Part shown: in pieces, positions 38,077 through 47,122 of the stretch
Position numbering within the stretch: position 1 is the stretch's first letter
How the letters are laid out: every line of letters starts with the position of its first letter
Assembly (NCBI RefSeq): GCF_002252675.1
Contig: NZ_NQKY01000009.1
Span: 62,001-126,000 of the forward strand
Source: Synechococcus sp. BO 8801
GTDB taxonomy: Bacteria > Cyanobacteriota > Cyanobacteriia > PCC-6307 > Cyanobiaceae
Reading direction: 5' to 3'
Length of the DNA: 64,000 bases
Notes under the pieces: generated by a model
The model's database searches: none
What the model saw: the letters and a program-made list of their open reading frames with translations, nothing else
Told to the model about the DNA's origin: nothing
Translations under genes and position numbers: made by a program

Positions 38077-38925
38077 TCAGGCGGAGGGGCTGGTGGATTC
38101 GGCCACGACGGCGGGCACGATGGGCAGGTCGGGCGGGATGGAGCGTCGATACATTTCGCAGAGGTGAGCCATGACATCGAGGAGGGCCAGCCGGTAGTCC
38201 TGGAGAAAATCGTTCTTCTGTCCTTTGAGCATCAGCATCTTTCGAAACTCCTCGATCAGATTTACGTGGATCTCGACCATCTTGGTGATCGGCAGATCGG
38301 CGAAGAAGGCCGTGTTCACGAAGCTTTCGATCGCCTGGTTGGCCGCGGCGGGGTTCTTGAAGTAGCTGATCAGCAGGTCCCGGTAGGTGCGTCGCAGGGA
38401 GTCCAGCAGCTCGTTGCGTTCCTCGGCTTCCAGGTTGCGCAGGAAGCGGGAGGGATCCCGCTTGTAGTAGACGCCCAGGTAACCGAGCCGCCCGTTGAGC
38501 CGGTTCGGCAGTTTCCAGCCGTCGGGGGTGGTCGCCTTGGCTTCGCTGCCGGCGGGCAGCGTGTTGCTGCGCAGGAAACGGGAGACGGCCGCATCCAGGC
38601 TGTAGCTCAGCTGCTCCAGCTGGTCGGGCGGGAGGCGGACCTCCGCATCGTGGAACTTCACCTCGCCGTCCACCGGGCCGATCAGCACGGCCGGCAGCTC
38701 CAGGCCCTGGTCGTGGAGGCTGCCGAAGAAGGTCCCGTCGACGGCGCCCTCCTCCAGCAGGATCCCGTCGAAGTCCTCGCGGCGCTGCTCCAGCTGCTCC
38801 AGGGGCCCGGCGGCGGGATCCACCGGCACCAGCTGGTAGCGACCGCCCCTGAGCCACTGGACGCAGGCCTCGGCCAGGGCCGGGGTCTGGATGAGAGAGA
38901 GGATGTTGAGAACCGGTTGGGGCAT
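38077..38925 (-). CDS. kaiA: Circadian clock protein KaiA
   Basis: 282-residue activator of KaiC autophosphorylation. A pseudo-receiver N-terminal domain (LNILSLIQTPALAEACVQWL) is joined by a linker to the helical KaiC-binding domain (GRLGYLGVYYKRDPSRFLRN, RTYRDLLISYFKN). Full length, unlike the reduced or lost KaiA of Prochlorococcus, which supports a self-sustained clock. ATG at 38925 is chosen on homology; the frame continues open upstream. Confidence 0.96.
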   Translation of the reverse strand: MPQPVLNILSLIQTPALAEACVQWLRGGRYQLVPVDPAAGPLEQLEQRREDFDGILLEEGAVDGTFFGSLHDQGLELPAVLIGPVDGEVKFHDAEVRLPPDQLEQLSYSLDAAVSRFLRSNTLPAGSEAKATTPDGWKLPNRLNGRLGYLGVYYKRDPSRFLRNLEAEERNELLDSLRRTYRDLLISYFKNPAAANQAIESFVNTAFFADLPITKMVEIHVNLIEEFRKMLMLKGQKNDFLQDYRLALLDVMAHLCEMYRRSIPPDLPIVPAVVAESTSPSA

Positions 38926-38965
38926 CGACCGCTGCGGCGGGGAGATCCCCTGACCGGGCTGATTC

Positions 38966-38995
38966 TTGACGGAAGGGAGGCCCGGACGGGAGGAT
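38966..38995 (+). promoter_or_regulatory. Possible promoter of rplU-rpmA
   Basis: TTGACG at 38966-38971 is a good -35 box. Eighteen bases later GAGGAT is only a weak -10. It lies about 80 bases before rplU in the 149-base gap shared with divergent kaiA. The -35 match is the main support. Confidence 0.35.
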
Positions 38996-39074
38996 CTTAG
39001 TTCTGTCTTTCGATTCCGTGCGTCCAGGCCCAATGGTGGCTTCCTGCCGCCAGCCTGGCCACGCCCCCTGAGTG

Positions 39075-39473
39075 ATGACCCAAGCCCCCCAGAAGGAGAC
39101 CCTGAGCGCACCCGCCACCGGTGCCCAGGGCGATGCCACCGGCGCCTACGCCATCGTCGAGGCCTCCGGCCAGCAGTTCTGGCTCCAGACCGATCGTTAC
39201 GTCGATCTCGATCGCCTCAATGCCGAGGTCGACAGCACCGTGACCCTGGAGAACGTGCTCCTGGTGAAGGACGCCTCCGGCACCACCCTGGGCCAGCCCT
39301 ATGTGACGGGCGCCACGGTGGAGCTCAAGGTGCTGGCCCATCGCCGCGGCCAGAAGATCATCGTTTACAAAATGCGCCCCAAGAAGAAGACCCGCCGCAA
39401 GAACGGCCACCGCCAGGAGCTCACCCGGGTGATGGTCCAGTCGATCAAGGTGGGCGGCAAGGCGATCGCCTGA
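39075..39473 (+). CDS. rplU: 50S ribosomal protein L21
   Basis: 132-residue large-subunit protein. A Gln/Thr/Ala-rich N-terminal extension of about 25 residues precedes the L21 core ([34 protein letters not shown]). The GTG directly before the ATG is an alternative start. Operon with rpmA, the standard L21-L27 pair. Confidence 0.97.
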   Translation: MTQAPQKETLSAPATGAQGDATGAYAIVEASGQQFWLQTDRYVDLDRLNAEVDSTVTLENVLLVKDASGTTLGQPYVTGATVELKVLAHRRGQKIIVYKMRPKKKTRRKNGHRQELTRVMVQSIKVGGKAIA

Positions 39474-39528
39474 TCGGGCCCCCGGCCTCTCCTCCAGTTC
39501 CCCCCCGTTCTCCCTTCTCTGCTCTCCC

Positions 39529-39795
39529 ATGGCCCACAAGAAAGGCACAGGCTCCACCCGCAACGGCCGCGACTCCAACTCCAAGCGTCTCGGCGTCAAG
39601 CGTTACGGCGGTGAAACCGTCAGCGCCGGCTCGATCCTGATCCGCCAGCGCGGCACCTCCGTGATCCCGGGCGTCAACGTGGGCCGCGGCTCCGACGACA
39701 CCCTGTTCGCCCTGGTGGATGGCGTCGTCAGCTTCGAATCCATCAAACGTGGCCTGCGCAACCGCAAGCGCATCAACATCGCCGTCGCCGCCTAG
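39529..39795 (+). CDS. rpmA: 50S ribosomal protein L27
   Basis: 88-residue protein near the peptidyl transferase centre. It starts [20 protein letters not shown], with no cleavable N-terminal extension of the Firmicutes type. The core [15 protein letters not shown] is normal. The final TAG sits within CTAG, shared with the stop of the convergent transporter gene. Confidence 0.98.
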   Translation: MAHKKGTGSTRNGRDSNSKRLGVKRYGGETVSAGSILIRQRGTSVIPGVNVGRGSDDTLFALVDGVVSFESIKRGLRNRKRINIAVAA

Positions 39796-40553
39796 GCCCC
39801 CGGCAGGGGGGCGTCCGCCAGTTCGGCGCCGTCCCCCGGCACCTCCAGATAGCGCCTGAGCCAGCCCACCAGCAGGTAGAAGGGCAGGGTGTCGGCCAGG
39901 GCCGCCACCAGCTTGAACACGTAGCCGCTGGCGATGAACACGCCCAGCTGGGGCAGCACCGGCTCGTCCGGCCTGATCGGCAGCACATGGGCGGCGTAGT
40001 GGCTGATCAGCACCACCGCCGACGTGTCGACGACCTGGCTGATCAGGGTGGAGCCGTTGTTGCGCAGCCACAGGGCCTTGCCGTTGCTGAAGCGCTTCCA
40101 GAAATGGAACAGGCGCACGTCCGTGAACTGGGCGGCCATGTAGGCGGCCATGGAGGCCCCCACGGCGCCGAAGGCCAGCCGGCGCACCTCGAAGAACACC
40201 GGCACCCCGTCGGCGTGGGTGTCGGCCGGCAGGCCCGCCACCCCACCGAATCCGTCCAGGCCCGGCAGGATGCCACCGAGCCACAGCACCAGGACGATCC
40301 AGCCGTTGAGCATCAGACCCACCCACACCACCTGGGAGGCGCGCCGTTCGCCCCAGATCTCGCTGATCAGGTCCGTGCACAGGAAGGTGACGGGGTACGG
40401 CAGGGCCCCCACCGCCACGATGATCGGGAAGGACCCGATGCTGCCCAGGTGGAGGAACCGGGTCAGCCCCAGGATGTTGAGCATGCCCATGGTCCCCAGG
40501 AAGATGCCGGCCAGCACCAGAAAGGTGACCTCGCGCCGGTCCTGCAGCGTCAT
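39792..40553 (-). CDS. Queuosine precursor transporter (VUT/YhhQ family)
   Basis: 253-residue inner membrane protein with about six hydrophobic helices, for example [19 protein letters not shown] and [19 protein letters not shown]. Family marks are [19 protein letters not shown] and the charged stretch [21 protein letters not shown]. YhhQ proteins import queuine precursors such as preQ0 for tRNA modification. ATG at 40553. It is divergent from truB, another tRNA-modification gene, with 12 bases between the starts. Confidence 0.88.
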   Translation of the reverse strand: MTLQDRREVTFLVLAGIFLGTMGMLNILGLTRFLHLGSIGSFPIIVAVGALPYPVTFLCTDLISEIWGERRASQVVWVGLMLNGWIVLVLWLGGILPGLDGFGGVAGLPADTHADGVPVFFEVRRLAFGAVGASMAAYMAAQFTDVRLFHFWKRFSNGKALWLRNNGSTLISQVVDTSAVVLISHYAAHVLPIRPDEPVLPQLGVFIASGYVFKLVAALADTLPFYLLVGWLRRYLEVPGDGAELADAPLPGA

Positions 40554-40565
40554 CGGCGCCTGAGC

Positions 40566-41489
40566 ATGGGAGAAGGTCCCTCCAGGCTGCCGCCATCGCC
40601 TCCGTCGCGCCACGGCTGCGGGTTTCTGGTGCTCGACAAACCCGCCGGCCTGACCTCCCACGACGGCGTCGCCAGGGTGCGGCGGGCCTACGGCCTGCGG
40701 CGGGTGGGCCACGGCGGCACCCTGGATCCAGCCGTCACCGGGGTGCTGCCGATCGCCCTCGGCCCGGCCACCCGGTTGTTGCCCTACCTGCCCGGCGACA
40801 AGACCTACCGCGGCACCGTCCAGCTGGGCGTGCGCACCGGCACCGACGACCTCGAGGGCGAGGTGCTGGAGCGCTCGGCCGTTCCGCCCCTCGATCCCGA
40901 GGCCCTCGAGCTGGCCCTGGCCCGGTTCCGGGGCGAAATCCTCCAGGTCCCCCCCCAGGTCTCGGCTGTGCATGTGGATGGCCAGCGGGCCTACGCCCGG
41001 GTCCGGGCGGGGGAGCAGCTGGCGCTGGCGGCGCGGCCGGTGCGGATCCATGGCCTCGACCTGCTGGGCTGGGACGCCGAGCGCGGCCGCCTGGAGCTGG
41101 AGGTGCGCTGTTCCGCCGGCACCTACGTGCGTGCCCTGGCGCGGGATCTGGGGGAAGCTCTCGGCTGCGGCGGCGCCCTGGCCAGCCTGCGCCGCATCGC
41201 CGCCCTCGGCTTCGGGCTGCACCAGGCCGTTTCCATGGAGCGTCTGGCGAGCGGCCCCCTCCCGCCGCTGCTGGATCCCCTCGACGTGCTGGTGGATCTG
41301 CCGCGCCAACGCCTCGATCCGGCCCAGCTGTCCCCGTGGCGCTGCGGCCGGTCCCTGCCCCGTACGGTGGAGCAGTTGCCTGAGGGGGCGGTTGCCGTGC
41401 TCACCCCGGATGGCAACCTGGCCGGCATCGCCCGTGCCGATGGCAAGGGCCTGCTCCTGCCCCGGCTGGTGTTCGACGCCGCCGGTTGA
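40566..41489 (+). CDS. truB: tRNA pseudouridine(55) synthase
   Basis: 307-residue enzyme making pseudouridine 55 in the T loop of tRNAs. GFLVLDKPAGLTSHDGV and the catalytic aspartate region GHGGTLDPAVTGVLPIALG are intact, as is CSAGTYVRALARDLG. A short C-terminal PUA-like region follows. The ATG at 40566 begins a 15-residue lead before the conserved core. Confidence 0.95.
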   Translation: MGEGPSRLPPSPPSRHGCGFLVLDKPAGLTSHDGVARVRRAYGLRRVGHGGTLDPAVTGVLPIALGPATRLLPYLPGDKTYRGTVQLGVRTGTDDLEGEVLERSAVPPLDPEALELALARFRGEILQVPPQVSAVHVDGQRAYARVRAGEQLALAARPVRIHGLDLLGWDAERGRLELEVRCSAGTYVRALARDLGEALGCGGALASLRRIAALGFGLHQAVSMERLASGPLPPLLDPLDVLVDLPRQRLDPAQLSPWRCGRSLPRTVEQLPEGAVAVLTPDGNLAGIARADGKGLLLPRLVFDAAG

Positions 41490-41507
41490 ACCCCCTGCGA
41501 CATCGCG

Positions 41508-42284
41508 ATGGCCGGCCACAGCAAATGGGCCCAGATCAAGCGCACCAAGGCGGTGGTGGACGCCCGGCGCGGAGCGCTGTTCACCCGTCTGGGGCGGGAG
41601 ATCACCGTGGCGGCCCGCGGTGGTGCTGATCCGGCCGGCAACTTCCAGCTCCGCACCGCGATCGAGAAGGCCAAGGTGGCGGGGCTCCCCAACGCCAACA
41701 TCGACCGGGCCGTGGCCAAGGGCAGCGGCCAGGGGGGTGGCGGGGCCGACCTGTTCGAGGCGGTGCGCTACGAGGGTTACGGCCCGGGGGGCGTGGCCGT
41801 GCTGGTCGAGGCCCTGACCGACAACCGCAACCGCACCGCGGCCGACCTGCGGCTGGCCTTCGGCAAGCACGGCGGCAACCTCGGTGAGACCGGCTGTGTC
41901 AGCTATCTGTTCGAGCAGCGGTCCGTGGTGCGGCTGGCCCTGCCCGGCGCCGACGAGGAGCGCCTGCTGGAGGACCTGCTGGCCCTGGAGGAGCGGGGTG
42001 GCCCGGCGGCGGCGGGCTACGAGATCGATGCCGAGGGCGTCGATGTGTTCGGCGCCTATGCCGACCTCGAAGCCCTCCAGGATGGGCTCCGGGACCTGCG
42101 GCTGCCCCTGGCCGGCTGGGAGCATCGCTGGATTTCCTCCCTGCCCTGCCGCCTCGAGGACGCTGCGGTGCTGGCCGCCTGCCTGCGCATGCTGGATGTG
42201 CTCGAGGATCTCGATGACGTGCGCAGCGTCACCAGCAATCTCGAGGCGGATGAGGCCCTGATGGAGGCCGCCCTGCCCGGCTGA
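41508..42284 (+). CDS. yebC: YebC/PmpR family protein
   Basis: 258-residue member of the YebC/TACO1 family. It begins [20 protein letters not shown], the hallmark N-terminus. Some homologues act as transcription regulators. More recent work on the family points to a translation factor role at proline stretches. Located 18 bases after truB on the same strand. Confidence 0.93.
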   Translation: MAGHSKWAQIKRTKAVVDARRGALFTRLGREITVAARGGADPAGNFQLRTAIEKAKVAGLPNANIDRAVAKGSGQGGGGADLFEAVRYEGYGPGGVAVLVEALTDNRNRTAADLRLAFGKHGGNLGETGCVSYLFEQRSVVRLALPGADEERLLEDLLALEERGGPAAAGYEIDAEGVDVFGAYADLEALQDGLRDLRLPLAGWEHRWISSLPCRLEDAAVLAACLRMLDVLEDLDDVRSVTSNLEADEALMEAALPG

Positions 42285-42329
42285 GGCCACCTCCCCGCCC
42301 TCCGCACCGCCCTCTGCCGCGCCAGAGGT

Positions 42330-43127
42330 TCAGCCCATGGCCTCGGCGTCGGCGATCACCGTGAGGGCAGGGTGGTGCTGCAGCCAGCTGGCGGGCAGAT
42401 CCGGCGTGGGGGGCTCCCCCAGGGCGCGGCGCAGGATCGCCGCCTTGGCCCCGCCGGTCACCACCAGCAGCACCCGGCGGGCTGCGAGGATCTCGGCCAT
42501 CCCCAGGGTGATGGCCCGCCGGGGAACGGCGCCGGGATCGCCCCCGAAGGCGCCGGCGTTCTGGCGGCGGGTGTGGTCGCTGAGGGCCAGGCAGCGGCAG
42601 GCCACCGCCGCCCCCGCGGGTGGTTCGTTGAAGCCCACGTGGCCGTTGAGGCCCAGGCCCAGCAGCTGCAGGCCGATGCCGCCGGCGGCCGCCACGGCGG
42701 CGCCGTAGCGCCGCGCTTCGCCATCGGGATCGCAGGCCAGCCCATCGGGGAGCCGCACCCGACCGGGGTCCAGGCCGAGGGGCTCCACCAGCTGGCGGGC
42801 CATGGTGGCGGCGAAGGAGGCGGGATCCTGGGGCCCCAGCCCCACGTACTCGTCCAGGTTGAAGCTGCACCAGCCCTGGCGCACCTGCGCCGCCAGGGCG
42901 GGCTCCAGGCGCCCCAGCCGTCGCGCCAGGGCGGCATAGACGGGCTCCATGGTGCGTCCGGTGGCCAGGCCCAGGGGCCGGCCCGGCCGCAGCCGATCAG
43001 CCAGCAGCAGGGCCGCCACGCGCTCCCCCACGGCCGCCGCATCGGCCAGCACGATCGGAGCGATGGAGGCGGTGAGAGGGGCTGTGACCGGGGCGCTGGG
43101 GGCGTGGCGGCTCAACGGGTGCCTCAA
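42330..43127 (-). CDS. nagB: Glucosamine-6-phosphate deaminase-like protein
   Basis: 265-residue sugar-phosphate isomerase/deaminase. NagB-type features are LGLATGRTMEPVYAAL, FNLDEYVGL and GLGLNGHVGFNEPP, with the final His-containing VTGGAKAAIL region. A TTG start at 43127 overlaps the stop of the SpoIID-like gene (TTGA). There is no nearby nagA. Turnover of amino sugar from the wall is a plausible role given the upstream SpoIID/LytB gene (inference). Confidence 0.88.
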   Translation of the reverse strand: MRHPLSRHAPSAPVTAPLTASIAPIVLADAAAVGERVAALLLADRLRPGRPLGLATGRTMEPVYAALARRLGRLEPALAAQVRQGWCSFNLDEYVGLGPQDPASFAATMARQLVEPLGLDPGRVRLPDGLACDPDGEARRYGAAVAAAGGIGLQLLGLGLNGHVGFNEPPAGAAVACRCLALSDHTRRQNAGAFGGDPGAVPRRAITLGMAEILAARRVLLVVTGGAKAAILRRALGEPPTPDLPASWLQHHPALTVIADAEAMG

Positions 43128-44449
43128 AGGGCGGAGTAGGGCTGGATCCTGGCCCCCTGGTAGTAGTGCTGGAGGATCTGCCGATAGTCTTCGCCGCGCA
43201 GGGCTAGGGCGTAGGCGCCCCACTGGCTCATGCCCACCCCGTGGCCGTAGCCCCGGCCGCTCACCAGCAGGGTCGGCGCGGCGGGCGGGCGGGGGGCCCG
43301 CCAGGGGGCCTGAACCAGGCCGGAGGCCAGGGAGCGGATCCCCTCGGGGGTGAAGACCCCCTGCAGGGACGGCAGCGGCGGCGGGAAGGGGGCGGCCCGG
43401 GGCGCCTCGAAGTCGAACCGGGCCAGGGTGCTGCGCAGGCCCAGCCGCTGGCGCAGCTCGGCGCCGGAGAGCAGCAGCGAGCCACCGGGACCTGTCACCC
43501 GGGCTTGGCGGATGCGGCCGGAGCTGGTGGTGGAGAGCACCTCGATGCGGAAGGCCCCGTCGATCTCCCGGAAGGCCCGGGCCAGCTTGTCGGGCTCGAC
43601 GCGCAGCTGCCAGACATGCACCGGGCTGGCCTGGTCGTAATCGGGCACGCTCACCAGGTAAGGCAGTTGCTGGCGCCAGATGTCGCCGCTGTTCTCCGTG
43701 AGGCCGCCACTGCTGCTGTGGAAGACCGCGTTGATCAGGGCCGAGCCATGCATCAGCACCTGGGAGCGGGTGCTGCGCACCGCTTCGCGGGTGGAGTCGG
43801 TTTCGGCCTCCACCCCCTTGTAGACCTGGCTGGAGACGGTGGCCTTGAGGTCGAAGGGCTCCGCCGGCCGGCGCTGGCGCAGGGCGTAGGTGCGGGCCGC
43901 CACCGCCTGGGCCCGCAGGGCCGCCAGCGGCCAGCTGGCCGGCATCTCGCTGCCCACCACGCTGGGCAGGTAGCTCTCGACATCGATCAGGTTGATCGCC
44001 TGCAGCCGATCGCCCTCGCTGCGCACCAGCAGCCGGCCGCGGTAGCGGCGCTGCTGCAGGGTCAACACGGCCTCGCTGCCCGCACCCCGTCCCGGGGCGG
44101 GATCAATCCAGGCCTGGCCCGACGGCAGCGCCACCCGGCGGGGCGGCCCGGTCGGTCCCTCCAGCCTGGCCTCCAGGGCCGGGCCGCTGCCCACCAGCTG
44201 CAGCCGCGCCCCCGGCGCCAGCTCCGCCAGGGTGCGCCCCGTGGCGTCGCCGAGGCGCAGCACGGTGCTGCCGGCTTCCAGCTCCAGGGTGGGGGCCTCC
44301 CGCAGCAGCACCCGCACCACGGGGGCCGGCGCCCTCGCCTCCGTGGGGACCGCTGCTGCGACGGCGGCGGGAAGCAGGGCCAGCGAGAGGCCGGCGCGCC
44401 ATCCGAAACGGAGGAGGGTCACGAGGGTGCGCGAGCGACAACGGCTCAT
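43124..44449 (-). CDS. SpoIID/LytB domain protein
   Basis: 441-residue exported protein with a signal peptide (AGLSLALLPAAVAAAVP). A beta-rich N-terminal part precedes the SpoIID core: VESYLPSVVGSEMPASWPL, ALRAQAVAARTYAL, the SSSGG catalytic-type segment and a terminal GYGHGVGMSQWGA. SpoIID proteins are lytic transglycosylases acting on denuded glycan strands; in cyanobacteria the role is unproven. Coupled to nagB by a 4-base overlap. Confidence 0.9.
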   Translation of the reverse strand: MSRCRSRTLVTLLRFGWRAGLSLALLPAAVAAAVPTEARAPAPVVRVLLREAPTLELEAGSTVLRLGDATGRTLAELAPGARLQLVGSGPALEARLEGPTGPPRRVALPSGQAWIDPAPGRGAGSEAVLTLQQRRYRGRLLVRSEGDRLQAINLIDVESYLPSVVGSEMPASWPLAALRAQAVAARTYALRQRRPAEPFDLKATVSSQVYKGVEAETDSTREAVRSTRSQVLMHGSALINAVFHSSSGGLTENSGDIWRQQLPYLVSVPDYDQASPVHVWQLRVEPDKLARAFREIDGAFRIEVLSTTSSGRIRQARVTGPGGSLLLSGAELRQRLGLRSTLARFDFEAPRAAPFPPPLPSLQGVFTPEGIRSLASGLVQAPWRAPRPPAAPTLLVSGRGYGHGVGMSQWGAYALALRGEDYRQILQHYYQGARIQPYSAL

Positions 44450-44472
44450 TCTGGACGGGTCATCCTGCGGGC

Positions 44473-44510
44473 GCCACGGCGCCAGCCAGCACACCGGCCG
44501 GCGCCGTGGC
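44473..44510. repeat. Perfect 11-base inverted repeat between divergent genes
   Basis: GCCACGGCGCC at 44473-44483 is repeated inverted as GGCGCCGTGGC at 44500-44510 with a 16-base spacer. It lies in the 87-base gap between the SpoIID-like gene start and the rnz start, so it could be an operator or a leader hairpin. No T tract follows on either strand, so it is not a normal terminator. Confidence 0.6.
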
Positions 44511-44536
44511 AGCATGCGCTCTGAGGCAGCCAGGGT

Positions 44537-45484
44537 GTGCAGGTCACCTTCCTGGGAACCAGCTCCGGCGTTCCCACCCGCGCCCGCAATGTCTCCGCCG
44601 TGGCCCTGCGGTTGCCGCAGCGGGCCGAGCTGTGGCTGTTCGACTGCGGCGAAGGAACCCAGCACCAGTTCCTGCGCAGCGACCTGCGGGTGTCCCAGCT
44701 GCGCCGGATCTTCGTCACCCACATGCACGGTGACCACGTCTTCGGTCTGCCGGGGCTGCTGGCCAGCCTGGGGCTGGCGGGCAGCTGCGCCGGTATCGAC
44801 CTCTACGGACCGGATCCCCTGCGGGACTACCTGGAGGGCGTGATGCGCACCTCCTCGACCCGCATCGGCTATCCCCTGCGCACCCACCGGGTGAAGGAGG
44901 CCGCCGCCCGCGGCACCCTGGTGCTCGACGACGACGACATCACGGTGCGCTGCACGGCCCTCACCCACCGGGTGCCGGCCTACGCCTACCGGGTGGATCA
45001 GAAGCCGCGGGCCGGCCGCTTCGACGTGGAGCGGGCCAGGGCCCTGGGCATTCCCCCCGGGCCGGTCTACGCCGAGCTCAAGGCCGGTCGCAGCGTCACC
45101 CTCGACGACGGCCGGGTGATCCGGGGCGAGGCCCTGTGCGGGCCGCCCCGGCCGGGATGCAGCGTCGTCTACTGCACCGACACCGTGTTCAGCGAGGCGG
45201 CGGTGGCCCTGGCCCGCGGCGCCGACCTGCTGATCCACGAATCCACCTTCTCCCATGGCGAGGCGGAGCTGGCCATCGCCCGCCAGCACTCCACCAGCAC
45301 GATGGCCGCCCAGACCGCCCTGGAGGCGGGGGTGAAGCAGCTGGTGCTCACCCACCTGAGCCCCCGCTACGTGGCGGGGAATCCCATGACCCCCGACGAC
45401 CTGGTGGCCGAAGCCCGGGCCATCTTCCCCGAGACGGTGGTGGCGAAGGACTTCCTCAGCCTCACGGTGGGGACCGGGGGCTGA
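44537..45484 (+). CDS. rnz: Ribonuclease Z
   Basis: 315-residue tRNA 3'-end endonuclease. It starts with GTG and the metallo-beta-lactamase lead [17 protein letters not shown]. The zinc motif is [14 protein letters not shown]; further ligands are in YCTDTVF and LTHLSPRY. The long form of about 310 residues is typical of bacteria. No CCA is encoded at the single tRNA in this window, so tRNA 3' processing and CCA addition are needed. Confidence 0.96.
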   Translation: MQVTFLGTSSGVPTRARNVSAVALRLPQRAELWLFDCGEGTQHQFLRSDLRVSQLRRIFVTHMHGDHVFGLPGLLASLGLAGSCAGIDLYGPDPLRDYLEGVMRTSSTRIGYPLRTHRVKEAAARGTLVLDDDDITVRCTALTHRVPAYAYRVDQKPRAGRFDVERARALGIPPGPVYAELKAGRSVTLDDGRVIRGEALCGPPRPGCSVVYCTDTVFSEAAVALARGADLLIHESTFSHGEAELAIARQHSTSTMAAQTALEAGVKQLVLTHLSPRYVAGNPMTPDDLVAEARAIFPETVVAKDFLSLTVGTGG

Positions 45485-45580
45485 GCCTGCAACAGTTCGC
45501 GTGATTCCGTTCCGGGGGACCCGTCGCCCGTGATACAAGGTCTCAGTTGCGGTCCGACCGCCATTCCGCCGGCTTCTCCC

Positions 45581-46138
45581 ATGGCCCCCCTCCTTCGCTC
45601 AGCCGCCCCGCTGTCAGTCGTCCGTCGCACCGCTCCCCTTCGCAGCGCCCTCCGTGCCGTGGTCCGGACGCTGCTGATCCTTCCCCTGGCCCTGCTGGTC
45701 TGTTTCGCGGGCCCCGCGGCCGCGGCCCAGTGGAGCGCCGAGGATCTCACCGTGCCGGTCTCCCCCGACGGCACCCTGGTGACCTTCAGCGAGAAGGAGG
45801 TCAAGACCGGCCGCAAGCTCTTCAACGAAAGCTGCGGCACCTGCCATGCCGGTGGCATCACCAAGACCAACCAGAACGTGGGCCTGGACCCCGAGACCCT
45901 GGCCCTGGCCACCCCGGCCCGGGATTCGGTGGACGCCCTGGTCGACTACATGAAGGACCCCACCTCCTACGACGGTGAGTACAGCATCGCGGACGTGCAC
46001 CCCAGCCTGCGCAGCAGCGACGTGTTCGTGAAGATGCGCGATCTGGACGACGAGGACCTGCGCCTGATCGCCGGCTACATCCTGGTGGCCCCCAAGGTCC
46101 AGGGCATCCAGTGGGGCGGCGGCAAGATCTACTTCTGA
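45581..46138 (+). CDS. psbV: Photosystem II cytochrome c-550
   Basis: Extrinsic lumenal subunit stabilising the oxygen-evolving cluster. The 185-residue precursor has a long Arg/Ala-rich N-terminus and signal peptide ending GPAAAA before QWSAEDL. The haem motif C85-G-T-C88-H89 is followed by the family signature GGITKTNQNVGLDPETLALA. ATG at 45581 is chosen; an upstream start at 45530 would give an unlikely long leader. A strong terminator follows. Confidence 0.97.
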   Translation: MAPLLRSAAPLSVVRRTAPLRSALRAVVRTLLILPLALLVCFAGPAAAAQWSAEDLTVPVSPDGTLVTFSEKEVKTGRKLFNESCGTCHAGGITKTNQNVGLDPETLALATPARDSVDALVDYMKDPTSYDGEYSIADVHPSLRSSDVFVKMRDLDDEDLRLIAGYILVAPKVQGIQWGGGKIYF

Positions 46139-46156
46139 TCCCACGGCCCACCTCCG

Positions 46157-46187
46157 CCGGCCGGCCCTGCGTCGGCCGGTTTTTTTG
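46157..46187 (+). terminator. Intrinsic terminator after psbV
   Basis: CCGGCCG (46157-46163) pairs with CGGCCGG (46173-46179), an all-GC 7-base stem, followed at once by seven T. It is 19 bases past the psbV stop. The minus-strand gene ending at 46206 lies just beyond. Confidence 0.88.
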
Positions 46188-46205
46188 TGCCTGGACGCCG
46201 GCGCC

Positions 46206-46601
46206 TCAGGGGGCCGGGGCCGGCAGCGGCAGCGGTGGTGGCGGGGCCAGGTTGCCGGCCTCCAGCGACCCCGGCAGCTTGCTGTACCACCACTCCTGCA
46301 GGCCTGGGGCCAGGCGCTGGGGGAACAGGGTGATCACGGTGCGGGTGGGCCTGGCCCCCGGCTGCAGCAGCTCCACGGCGTAGGAGGGGCAGCGGCGGGC
46401 GGCCAGGTCGGGCACGAAGCGGCGGCCGACGCGGCGCCAGCTGGGTTCCTTGCTGCGCCAGGCCAGCCGGCAGCAGGGCCAGGGGAGCTCCTCCCGATCG
46501 AACAGCCGGCAGCAGGGGCCCAGGACCCGGTAGCTGTACTGGCCGCCGGGGCTGGGATGCTCGCTGCCGGAGGCCAGCACGGTGTCCACCTGAAGTGCCA
46601 T
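46206..46601 (-). CDS. Hypothetical protein with Cys-Cys pairs
   Basis: 131-residue soluble protein with two CC pairs (LGPCCRLFD, WPCCRLAW) and a third cysteine in RRCPSYAV. A Trp-rich part (LQEWWYSKLPG) and a Pro/Ala/Leu tail end it. ATG at 46601 falls directly after the T tract of the petF terminator. The frame is open further upstream through the terminator, but that part has shadow-like composition. No family recognised; the cysteines could bind metal or form disulfides. Confidence 0.65.
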   Translation of the reverse strand: MALQVDTVLASGSEHPSPGGQYSYRVLGPCCRLFDREELPWPCCRLAWRSKEPSWRRVGRRFVPDLAARRCPSYAVELLQPGARPTRTVITLFPQRLAPGLQEWWYSKLPGSLEAGNLAPPPPLPLPAPAP

Positions 46602-46602
46602 G

Positions 46603-46625
46603 AAAAAGCCACCCCTGAGGGTGGC
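46603..46625 (-). terminator. Intrinsic terminator after petF
   Basis: On the minus strand GCCACCC pairs with GGGTGGC around a TCAG loop, a perfect 7-base stem, followed by five T. It lies 56 bases after the petF stop. The next start codon (46601) is one base after the T run, which is unusual. Confidence 0.8.
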
Positions 46626-46680
46626 GGAGAAGAACGCGGGGTTCAAGTGGGCGATCCAACCGGACCGCCCGGCGAGGAGC

Positions 46681-46980
46681 TCAGTAGAGCTCTTCTTCGG
46701 TGTGGGTCTTGATGGTGCAGTCGGAGGTGGGGTAGGCGACGCAGGTGAGGACGAAGCCGGCCTCGATCTGGTCGTCGTCGAGGAAGCTCTGGTCCGACTG
46801 GTCGACGGTGCCGGCGGTGAGCTTGCCGGCGCAGGTGGAGCAGGCGCCGGCGCGGCAGGAGTAGGGCAGGTCAATGCCCTGCTCTTCGGCGGCGTCGAGG
46901 ATGTACTGGTCGTCGGGAACCTCGATGGTCTTGTTCAGCCCCTCGCTCTCATTGACGAGGGTGACCTTGTAGGAAGCCAT
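46681..46980 (-). CDS. petF: Photosynthetic [2Fe-2S] ferredoxin
   Basis: 99-residue soluble electron carrier from photosystem I to FNR, FTR and other enzymes. Ligands C42, C47, C50 and C80 ([15 protein letters not shown]) have standard plant-type spacing. The protein is acidic and ends EEELY. It is downstream of prmA on the same strand but has its own leader with a hairpin, and its own terminator, as expected for a highly expressed single gene. Confidence 0.97.
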   Translation of the reverse strand: MASYKVTLVNESEGLNKTIEVPDDQYILDAAEEQGIDLPYSCRAGACSTCAGKLTAGTVDQSDQSFLDDDQIEAGFVLTCVAYPTSDCTIKTHTEEELY

Positions 46981-47020
46981 GGAAGAGATTGGAGCTCACA
47001 GACACCCGGCAGCCAGGGCC

Positions 47021-47042
47021 TGTAGGACCCGCCCTTCCTACA
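47021..47042 (-). promoter_or_regulatory. Hairpin in the petF leader
   Basis: TGTAGGA (47021-47027) and TCCTACA (47036-47042) form a perfect 7-base stem with an 8-base loop, 40 bases before the petF start and about 80 bases after the prmA stop. With no T tract on the minus strand it is not a classical terminator; a leader RNA element or processing site is possible. Confidence 0.5.
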
Positions 47043-47122
47043 TCCGACAGGGGGCATTCCCGGCGATCTTGGGCTCGCAGGCCGGGAAGCCCAATCAAAG
47101 CCAGGACACAGATCAGCGTGCC

